Of a stretch of DNA of 12,927 nucleotides, positions 7,638-12,927 are shown piece after piece (within the stretch, counting starts at the first letter, position 1; every line of letters starts with the position of its first letter). The stretch spans positions 1-12,927 of the forward strand of contig CAJVYE010000008.1 in assembly GCA_913009285.1 (NCBI GenBank), in the 5' to 3' direction. Source of the stretch: an uncultured Nitrospirota bacterium (lineage in GTDB: Bacteria > Nitrospinota > Nitrospinia > SZUA-224). Made by a program: the position numbers and the translations under genes. The notes beneath the pieces are model-generated. The model was not told where the DNA came from, searched no databases, and saw only the letters and a program-made list of their open reading frames with translations.

Positions 7638-7740
7638 GTGCCTAAAGTGCCTAAAGTGAGCTAAAGTGAGCTAAAATTAAAAAAAATATTCCATCAACTT
7701 TAGGCACTTTAGCTCACTTTAGCTCACTTTAGGCACTTTA
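7638..7740. repeat. Inverted tandem-repeat hairpin, 33-bp perfect stem, between mbhE and mrpB
   Basis: The left arm has four consecutive units: GTGCCTAAA (7638-7646, 7647-7655) and GTGAGCTAAA (7656-7665, 7666-7675). The right arm has the inverse units TTTAGGCAC (7699-7707), TTTAGCTCAC (7708-7717, 7718-7727) and TTTAGGCAC (7728-7736), then TTTA. Bases 7643-7675 and 7708-7740 pair perfectly over 33 bp, leaving a 32-base A-rich loop. The stop codon TAA of the mbhE-like gene (7740-7738) lies inside the stem end. With 7577-7637, where I see only the mrpB ribosome binding site, this fills the gap before mrpB. I see no flanking direct repeat. It could stabilise or attenuate the transcript, or be a mobile-element relic. 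Confidence 0.95.
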
Positions 7741-8016
7741 CTTCTCATCTCTCTTTCTTCTTAAAAGCAATATTACACTTATACCTGCTGTAAATATAAC
7801 AGTGGTCTCTCCCAGGGTGTCATACCCTCTATAGCTTGCCAGAACAGAGGTAACCATATTGATTACCCCTGTCTCTTCATGGGTCTTCTCTATGTATCTT
7901 GGGGCTACATGATGGTTTGCTGGCGCCTGTGGATCCCCAAAATCTGGCATATCAATAGTTCCATAAGCCAGCATAGCACCAGTTACAAGAACAACAAACA
8001 GGGATATAGTCTTCAA
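7738..8016 (-). CDS. mbhE: MbhE-like / MrpA C-terminal domain subunit
   Basis: This 92-residue protein matches the extreme C-terminal domain of MrpA, which in membrane-bound hydrogenase operons is a separate gene, MbhE. The signature NHHVAPRYIEKTHEETG, then INMVTSVLASYRGYDTLGE, is the family's NHV-x(3)-Y-x(5)-ETG-x-x-N-VT-x(3)-YRG-x-DTLGE pattern. There is one N-terminal helix (about 3-19), a periplasmic-type loop, and one C-terminal helix ending in LLLRRKRDEK. I place the start at TTG 8016, which overlaps the mbhD stop (TTGA) and has AGGAGG eight bases upstream; a longer frame to 8130 would translate mbhD in the wrong frame. The stop codon sits inside a long hairpin. In Mrp complexes this domain helps anchor the antiporter modules to each other. 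Confidence 0.9.
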   Translation of the reverse strand: MKTISLFVVLVTGAMLAYGTIDMPDFGDPQAPANHHVAPRYIEKTHEETGVINMVTSVLASYRGYDTLGETTVIFTAGISVILLLRRKRDEK

Positions 8017-8255
8017 TCCTCTTCCCTCCTCTTTGTCCTGCTCAGGGCCGCTATTACCAAAACAGTAGTAATTCCTGCGCCAACCGATGCCTCTGTAAAG
8101 GCTACATCCACAGCATTCAAGTTTGTCCATACCAGGGCCATTATCAGACTATAGGCTGTGAGGATCATTGTTGCACTCAACAGATCTTTCATGTGGACCG
8201 CTGCTATTGCACATATTACAAGAAAAAGGAGAAGTATTAAATCTAAATCTATCAT
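8013..8255 (-). CDS. mbhD: MbhD-like (DUF4040) / MrpA C-terminal subunit
   Basis: This 80-residue protein with three helices corresponds to the DUF4040 (MbhD) domain that in canonical Mrp systems is fused inside MrpA. Visible are two N-terminal helices and the family signature NAVDVAFTEASVGAGITTVL (about 46-65), matching the family pattern DVA-x-TEA-x-VGAG. The start is taken as the ATG at 8255, which overlaps the mrpG stop (ATGA); an upstream ATG at 8276 would only extend into mrpG. The stop overlaps the following mbhE-like TTG. A charged tail, SRTKRREED, ends the protein. Being a free-standing gene here shows that MrpA is split in this system. Confidence 0.92.
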   Translation of the reverse strand: MIDLDLILLLFLVICAIAAVHMKDLLSATMILTAYSLIMALVWTNLNAVDVAFTEASVGAGITTVLVIAALSRTKRREED

Positions 8256-8563
8256 TTTGACCCCTTCTTTTCCCATGGCTTTACCCCTGCTAAGTAGGCA
8301 GCCTTGGCAATGGCATGGGTCGCTGTTGGATTGACTATAAATATGAATATTATTATAAGGAGGAGTTTAATGCTTATAAAGGAAAACCCCTCGTAAATAA
8401 TAAGACCTGTTAAAATCAATGTCTGGCCAAGGGTATCATTCTTACCTGCGGGATGCATCCTGGAGTAAAAATCAGGGAATCTCACCACCCCGATCGCAGC
8501 GACTACACTAAAGAAACAACCCATGGTTAAGAAGATACCTGTTATGATTGTAGTTATATTCAT
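8252..8563 (-). CDS. mrpG: Mrp Na+/H+ antiporter subunit G
   Basis: This 103-residue membrane protein with three helices matches MrpG/MnhG/PhaG. The signature is the segment AIGVVRFPDFYSRMHPAGKN (about 23-42) followed by DTLGQTLILTG, matching the family's GVLRFPDFYxRxHAxxKxxTLG pattern. The second and third helices follow (44-58 and 64-80), and the tail holds the family's NPTATHAIAKAAY. Length agrees with the family (about 100-120). It starts with ATG; no strong ribosome binding site lies just before it, and the upstream sequence has been changed by a 191-base insertion (element plus target duplication). Its stop overlaps the mbhD-like start. Confidence 0.95.
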   Translation of the reverse strand: MNITTIITGIFLTMGCFFSVVAAIGVVRFPDFYSRMHPAGKNDTLGQTLILTGLIIYEGFSFISIKLLLIIIFIFIVNPTATHAIAKAAYLAGVKPWEKKGSK

Positions 8564-8575
8564 AATAGATTATAG

Positions 8576-8583
8576 ATTTAATC
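8576..8583. repeat. Left copy of 8-bp target duplication ATTTAATC
   Basis: ATTTAATC directly abuts the left terminal inverted repeat of the element at 8584-8766. The same eight bases directly abut its right end at 8767-8774. A perfect 8-bp direct repeat flanking inverted ends is the mark of transposition. Confidence 0.85.
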
Positions 8584-8766
8584 GTAAGCGTTCACAGAAC
8601 ACTGAAATTTGAAATTGGAAATTGGAAATTAGGTAATAAGCCATAATTTTAATCCTTAAAAAGCATAATACGTTACCACGGATATTCCGTATCTTTCCAT
8701 GGTGAATTATTACGATAACACAAATTTCCAATTTCTAATTTCCAATTTCTAACCGTGAACGGTTAC
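8584..8766. mobile_element. 183-bp MITE-like element with GTAA-type ends and internal 7-mer hairpin arms
   Basis: The ends are GTAAGCGTTCAC (8584-8595) and GTGAACGGTTAC (8755-8766), inverted repeats matching at 11 of 12 positions, flanked by the direct repeat ATTTAATC on both sides. Inside the left end are four tandem heptamers GAAATT(T/G/G/A) at 8604-8631. Inside the right end are their four inverse copies, (A/C/T/C)AATTTC, at 8722-8749. GTAATAA (8633-8639) and TTATTAC (8707-8713) extend the fold, and ACGGA-TAT-TCCGT forms a small hairpin near the middle. There is no coding capacity. Ends beginning GTAA with an 8-bp duplication are known for the IS66 family, so I infer mobilisation in trans by an IS66-type transposase. 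It sits between the mrpF stop and the mrpG start. Confidence 0.85.
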
Positions 8767-8774
8767 ATTTAATC
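8767..8774. repeat. Right copy of 8-bp target duplication ATTTAATC, containing the mrpF stop
   Basis: ATTTAATC follows the right inverted end of the element directly and equals the copy at 8576-8583. The mrpF stop codon (TAA on the - strand, 8771-8769) lies within it, so the duplication preserved the gene end. Removing one copy and the element would leave a 14-base gap between mrpF and mrpG. Confidence 0.85.
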
Positions 8775-9023
8775 GAGTCTGCCTCTCTCTATATACTTTA
8801 ATATTGCAAAGGTTGCAATAAAATTCATAAGGGCATAAACAAGGGCAATATCAAGAAAATGAGGACGTTTATATATAAAGCCTATTAAGGCTAAAATCAC
8901 TACTGTCTTGGTTCCAATAACATTTACAGCAAGCGCCCTATCATACATCCTTGGACCTTTTATTGCCCTATAGAGGACAAGGAAGGTTGCCAGAACTATT
9001 GCTATTGCAGAGGCATTAAACAT
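8769..9023 (-). CDS. mrpF: Mrp Na+/H+ antiporter subunit F
   Basis: This 84-residue, three-helix membrane protein matches MrpF/MnhF/MbhB. Diagnostic segments are YRAIKGPRMYDRALAVNVIG (about 18-37), corresponding to the family's RxxxGPxxxDRxxAxNxxG pattern, and DIALVYALMNFIATFAILKY (about 58-77), corresponding to D-x-A-x-x-YA-x-x-x-F. Length is normal for the family (about 85-95). The start is ATG, with only a weak upstream AGG. The last codons and the stop coincide with the insertion site of a small mobile element, but the protein is complete. MrpF is a small structural subunit of the antiporter and is encoded between mrpE and mrpG, as is usual. Confidence 0.95.
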   Translation of the reverse strand: MFNASAIAIVLATFLVLYRAIKGPRMYDRALAVNVIGTKTVVILALIGFIYKRPHFLDIALVYALMNFIATFAILKYIERGRLD

Positions 9024-9072
9024 TTTTTGCTAACCTGAAAATCTTCACCTTCCTACCTTCTCCATTCCCCCT

Positions 9073-9546
9073 CTACCCACCTTCCACTATTTTTACCCTC
9101 GCCTGCATTTCTCCTTCAAGGAGGTCTTCAGCAGGCTTTTCTGCTATGGCATGGACGATAAACTCCCCATTCTTTACATCTATGGTCACTGTACCAGGAG
9201 TCAGGGTGATAGAATTCGCAAGAGTAACTATTCCCATATCTGTCTTTAAGTCTGTCTTGAATTTTATTATTCTGGGGGCTATTGGCATGTTTGGATGAAG
9301 AGTACGATAAACAATATCTAAATTTGCTAATGCAATCTGATACAGGAGCCATGGCAGATATCTTATAAATCGTAGGAGTTTCTTGAAACCACGCCTTATA
9401 TTTACATCCCCAATCATCAAATCATGGGAGATAAATGCCACGAAAAGGCTCGAGATTATCCCTAGAAACAGGTGCATGAAATCAAAATAACCTGAAAGGA
9501 GTATCCAGAAAGAAAATAATATAATGAAGGTTAAAATGAAACTCAC
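9073..9546 (-). CDS. mrpE: Mrp Na+/H+ antiporter subunit E
   Basis: This 157-residue protein matches MrpE/MnhE/MbhA. Two N-terminal hydrophobic segments (about 2-18 and 22-42) precede RRGFKKLLRFIRYLPWLLYQ and then the conserved run ALANLDIVYRTLHPNMPIAP (about 73-92), equivalent to the family's NxxVxxxVLxP pattern. The soluble C-terminal domain contains LANSITLTPGTVTIDVKNGE (109-128) and FIVHAI, the most conserved MrpE signature. The start is GTG at 9546, supported by AGAGGT (9559-9554 on the - strand) seven bases upstream. It is the first gene of the Mrp cluster, 109 bases after atpC, so the operon promoter, if separate, should lie in that gap. Confidence 0.95.
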   Translation of the reverse strand: MSFILTFIILFSFWILLSGYFDFMHLFLGIISSLFVAFISHDLMIGDVNIRRGFKKLLRFIRYLPWLLYQIALANLDIVYRTLHPNMPIAPRIIKFKTDLKTDMGIVTLANSITLTPGTVTIDVKNGEFIVHAIAEKPAEDLLEGEMQARVKIVEGG

Positions 9547-9598
9547 ACTATATACCTCTATTGCTTAAAACATTTTATTCATAATCCTTTTTAAAGGA

Positions 9599-9628
9599 AT
9601 TTTAAAGGGAAAGGATATTGAAAAGCAA
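9599..9628 (-). promoter_or_regulatory. Possible sigma-70-like promoter for the mrp operon
   Basis: In the 109-base gap between atpC and mrpE, the - strand reads TTGCTT (9628-9623), an 18-base spacer, then TAAAAT (9604-9599). This resembles -35 and -10 boxes, 53 bases before the mrpE GTG. A+T-rich gaps give such matches by chance, and the organism's promoter consensus is unknown. No clear terminator for the atp genes is seen here, so read-through from atp is equally possible. Confidence 0.3.
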
Positions 9629-9655
9629 TACAAGTAAGAAAACTTCCAAATCTAT

Positions 9656-9922
9656 CTAACTCTCTAACTCCTTATCCACCAGGACATCAACTTTATCTCC
9701 CCTTACTTCCATAAAGCCACTGCTCAAGTTGAGTATCACCTCATTTAGTTGAGATTCTCTGATCTTCAGACTACCAGCCTTTAAAGCAGTAACCAATGGG
9801 GCATGTCTTGGCAGGATTCCCAGGGATCCTTCTGATCCTGATCCGATAATACTGACTACATCCCCGCTATAAATTACCTTCTCTGGAGTAATAACCTCTA
9901 ATTTGAAGGTTTTTTCTGCCAT
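9656..9922 (-). CDS. atpC: F1Fo ATP synthase epsilon subunit, short form
   Basis: This is the epsilon subunit of the central stalk, which couples gamma rotation to the Fo c-ring. The N-terminal beta-sandwich is complete: LEVITPEKVIYSGDV (about 8-22), then GSEGSLGILPRHAPLVTALK (29-48) and FMEVRGDKVDVLVDKE. The protein is only 88 residues, against 130-140 in E. coli or Bacillus, and it stops where the two C-terminal inhibitory helices would begin. I see no continuation in other frames after the stop, so this is a natural short form; I recall similarly short epsilon subunits in Chlorobium and Bacteroidetes. The ATG lies two bases after the atpD stop, with GAGGG just upstream. It is the last gene of the atp operon. 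Confidence 0.93.
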   Translation of the reverse strand: MAEKTFKLEVITPEKVIYSGDVVSIIGSGSEGSLGILPRHAPLVTALKAGSLKIRESQLNEVILNLSSGFMEVRGDKVDVLVDKELES

Positions 9923-9924
9923 AA

Positions 9925-11343
<1,419 letters not shown>

Positions 11344-11381
11344 TTATATCAGGTGAAAGGTGAAATCACCTATTACCTTCC

Positions 11382-12248
11382 TTACCCCCTAAGTGCATCT
11401 GCACCTGATACTATCTCTAACAATTCCCGTGTAATGGATGCCTGTCTTGCCTTGTTATAGCTCAGTGTTAAATCGTCTATCATCTCGCCAGAATTCTTGG
11501 TAGCATTTCTCATTGAGACGAGTCTGGATCCTAACTCACTGGCAATCGACTCCACTAATGAATTATATACCTCTGTCTCTATAAATCTAGGGAGAAGATC
11601 AGCCATCAACTTTTCAGCCGAAGGCTCAAATATATACTCTTGTACGACCTCTCCAAGCTCTTTACCTTTTGGCCTCTCAAGGGGGAGTAATCCCCTTTCT
11701 GTAGGACGCAGATTCATAACAGTAACAAATCTGGTAAAGAAGAGAATAACTTGATCAAACTCTCTTTTCTTATACCCATCAATCAATTCACCTGCTATCT
11801 CTTTTACCATTTCAATGGATACCCCTTTGACTGGCAATGGATGGAAGTTTATTATAGGAAGATTCCTTTTCTTAAAATAATCATATCCTTTTTTTCCTAT
11901 ACATAAGAGTACTATATCTTTATCAGAATTATAATTAATAAATTCCTGAATCTTGCGAATCATATTTCCATTATATGCACCGCATAGTCCCTTATCCGAT
12001 GTTATTATGGTAAGAGCAAGCTTTTTTATCTCCCTCTTCTCTAAAAGAGGGTGTTCAATATCATCTGATACAGATACCCATAGATTCTCCATCAACCCCT
12101 TCATCTTTTCGGCATAGGGTCTTGCGCTCTGGGCCATCTCTTGTGCCTTACGGAGTCTTGCAGCAGCTACCATTTCCATAGCCCTGGTGATCTGCTGGAT
12201 ATTCTTTACTCCGGCTATCCTCTTTTTTATATCCTTTGCTGTTGCCAT
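11382..12248 (-). CDS. atpG: F1Fo ATP synthase gamma subunit
   Basis: This is the rotor shaft of F1, 288 residues, a normal length. The N-terminal helix carries the signature DIKKRIAGVKNIQQITRAME (about 6-25) followed by MVAAARLRKAQ. The Rossmann-like middle shows LALTIITSDKGLCGAYNGN (about 76-94). The C-terminal helix has LGSRLVSMRNATKNSGEMID and ends LSYNKARQASITRELLEIVS (about 262-281), the strongest family motif. Both coiled-coil ends are present, so the gene is complete. The ATG has GAGG about four bases upstream, a slightly short spacing. It lies between atpA, 135 bases upstream across a repeat-built hairpin, and atpD, 53 bases downstream. Confidence 0.97.
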   Translation of the reverse strand: MATAKDIKKRIAGVKNIQQITRAMEMVAAARLRKAQEMAQSARPYAEKMKGLMENLWVSVSDDIEHPLLEKREIKKLALTIITSDKGLCGAYNGNMIRKIQEFINYNSDKDIVLLCIGKKGYDYFKKRNLPIINFHPLPVKGVSIEMVKEIAGELIDGYKKREFDQVILFFTRFVTVMNLRPTERGLLPLERPKGKELGEVVQEYIFEPSAEKLMADLLPRFIETEVYNSLVESIASELGSRLVSMRNATKNSGEMIDDLTLSYNKARQASITRELLEIVSGADALRG

Positions 12249-12260
12249 ACTACCTCGTTA

Positions 12261-12378
12261 TTTTCGATTTTCGATTTTCGATTTTCGAATGAAAGGAAAA
12301 AATATATTTTCGAGGGAAAAAACCTTCTCTTGGCTCTTTTCTTTAATAAATCAAAAATCAACATTAGAAAATCGAAAA
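12261..12378. repeat. Inverted tandem-heptamer hairpin between atpA and atpG
   Basis: The left arm is four exact tandem copies of TTTTCGA (12261-12288). The right arm carries inverse copies, TCGAAAA (12372-12378) and the variant TAGAAAA (12365-12371), with a further degenerate copy TCAAAAA at 12351-12357. The arms can form an imperfect A+T-rich hairpin around an A/T-rich centre. The feature fills most of the 135-base gap between the atpA stop (12384) and the atpG start (12248). No terminal GTAA repeat or flanking direct repeat is visible, unlike the element at 8584. A role in atpA-atpG mRNA processing is possible but not shown. Confidence 0.8.
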
Positions 12379-12383
12379 TTGAC

Positions 12384-12843
12384 TTACTTATCCTCTCCCA
12401 TACCGCAAATCCTCTTACACTCAGTGGCCACCTTTTTCAAGGTAGTTAGTATATCATCTGTAAGCTTCTTTTCTTGTTTGATCTTTTCCGTGATTTGAGG
12501 ATACCTGTTTTCAATAAATTTAAAAAATTCCTTTTCGCACTCTTTAAGCTTATTAACTGGTATATCATCTAAATAACCCTCACTAGCCAACCAGATGATC
12601 AATATCTGATCTTCCACTGGCATGGGTATAAACTGATCCTGCTTTAATATCTCAACCAGCCTCTCCCCACGGGTAAGCTGTGCCTGTGTGGCCTTATCCA
12701 GATCAGAGCCGAACTGGGCAAAGGCAGCCAACTCCCTGTACTGGGCAAGATTCAGACGTAAAGTACCTGCTACCTTCTTCATAGCTGGTATCTGGGCATT
12801 TCCACCGACCCTTGATACAGAGAGACCAACATTTACAGCAGGT
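12384..12843 (-). CDS. atpA: F1Fo ATP synthase alpha subunit, C-terminal part (5' truncated)
   Basis: This is the C-terminal third of the non-catalytic alpha subunit of F1. It opens with [20 protein letters not shown], containing the family's conserved SVSRVGG with the arginine finger that reaches into the beta active site. It continues with [20 protein letters not shown], then [20 protein letters not shown] and RLVEILKQ, and ends with the C-terminal bundle carrying EGYLDDIP. The first bases after the codon for Pro fit an arginine, as expected. The Walker A part is absent because the contig ends in adapter sequence at 12844, not because of a biological break. It is the first visible gene of the atp operon; delta, b and the c-ring genes are outside the window, so ion specificity cannot be judged. 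Confidence 0.97.
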
Positions 12844-12901
12844 AGATCGGAAGAGCGTCGTGTAGGGAAAGAGTGTAGATCTCGGTGGTCGCCGTATCAT
12901 T
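12844..12901 (-). other. Full-length Illumina universal adapter (not genomic)
   Basis: These 58 bases are the exact reverse complement of the TruSeq universal adapter with the P5 end: it begins AGATCGGAAGAGCGTCGTG and ends GCCGTATCATT. Translated on the - strand it gives the well-known artefact peptide [19 protein letters not shown]. It is library sequence, so the gene at the contig end is cut by sequencing and not by evolution. Confidence 0.99.
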
Positions 12902-12927
12902 CAAACAAAAACAGCAAGTCAGACACA
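12902..12927. other. Post-adapter read noise
   Basis: These 26 A- and C-rich bases lie beyond the P5 end of the adapter, where no library insert can exist. They are most likely unreliable read-through base calls and should be trimmed. Confidence 0.85.

Noticed and set aside
7638..7740. CRISPR array
   Set aside because: Repeats are 9-10 bases, contiguous with no spacers, and inverted between arms.
8017..8130. N-terminal extension of the MbhE-like gene to 130 residues
   Set aside because: The extension translates mbhD in a wrong frame (Cys/Arg-rich, not a membrane protein). The TTG at 8016 has AGGAGG upstream and overlaps the mbhD stop.
1677..9546. Membrane-bound hydrogenase or complex I operon
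   Set aside because: Gene order matches the antiporter half, but no NuoB-, NuoD-, NuoH- or NuoI-like gene and no [NiFe] cysteine motif is present.
11351..11371. Small hairpin AGGTGA...TCACCT between atpG and atpD
   Set aside because: Only a 6-bp stem, next to the atpD ribosome binding site and without a T-run; too weak to call a terminator or regulatory element.
12244..12390. Second IS66-like mobile element by analogy with 8584-8766
   Set aside because: No GTAA-type terminal inverted repeats and no flanking direct repeat could be found here, nor around 7638-7740.
12703..12900. 65-residue reverse frame starting [19 protein letters not shown]
   Set aside because: Its first part is translated adapter and the rest is the wrong frame over atpA.

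Overview
The window is one assembled bacterial contig that still carries Illumina adapter sequence at both ends (about 1-30 and 12844-12901, plus a noise tail to 12927). The genomic part is therefore about 31-12843. It looks like an uncultured, A+T-rich bacterium: it has an F-type ATP synthase, tightly overlapping genes, several TTG/GTG starts, and repeat-built hairpins between genes. I cannot place it in a phylum from sequence alone.

Layout. (1) 31 to about 142 encodes a short piece resembling the synthetase domain of an AsnB-type asparagine synthase. It is joined in frame to (2) the C-terminal two thirds of a P2-type cation-pumping ATPase (about 134-1630, + strand); this join is probably an assembly or library chimera. 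(3) Everything from 1677 to 12843 is on the - strand. In transcription order it begins with the end of an ATP synthase operon: atpA (partial), atpG, atpD, atpC. (4) A complete Mrp-type Na+/H+ antiporter operon follows: mrpE, mrpF, mrpG, mbhD-like, mbhE-like, mrpB, mrpC, mrpD, a second MrpD/NuoM-like gene (with a frameshift), a small membrane protein of unknown function, and a third NuoL/MrpD-like gene with a C-terminal extension.

The Mrp cluster has no full-length MrpA. The C-terminal part of MrpA is present as two separate genes (DUF4040/MbhD and MbhE), in the same E-F-G-D-E-B-C-D order as the antiporter half of archaeal membrane-bound hydrogenase operons. No hydrogenase or NADH-dehydrogenase redox subunit is visible. 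Three antiporter-like subunits in one operon would exchange Na+ and H+ across the membrane, and the neighbouring F1Fo ATP synthase would draw on the same gradients.

The most unusual content lies between genes. Three intergenic gaps (7577-7737, 8564-8768, 12249-12383) each hold a hairpin whose two arms are tandem arrays of a 7-10-base word, most with about four copies per arm, and each locus uses a different word. The one at 8584-8766 is also bounded by 12-bp imperfect terminal inverted repeats starting GTAA and by a perfect 8-bp direct repeat, ATTTAATC. That is the signature of a small non-autonomous mobile element inserted exactly at the mrpF stop codon, with ends like those of the IS66 family.
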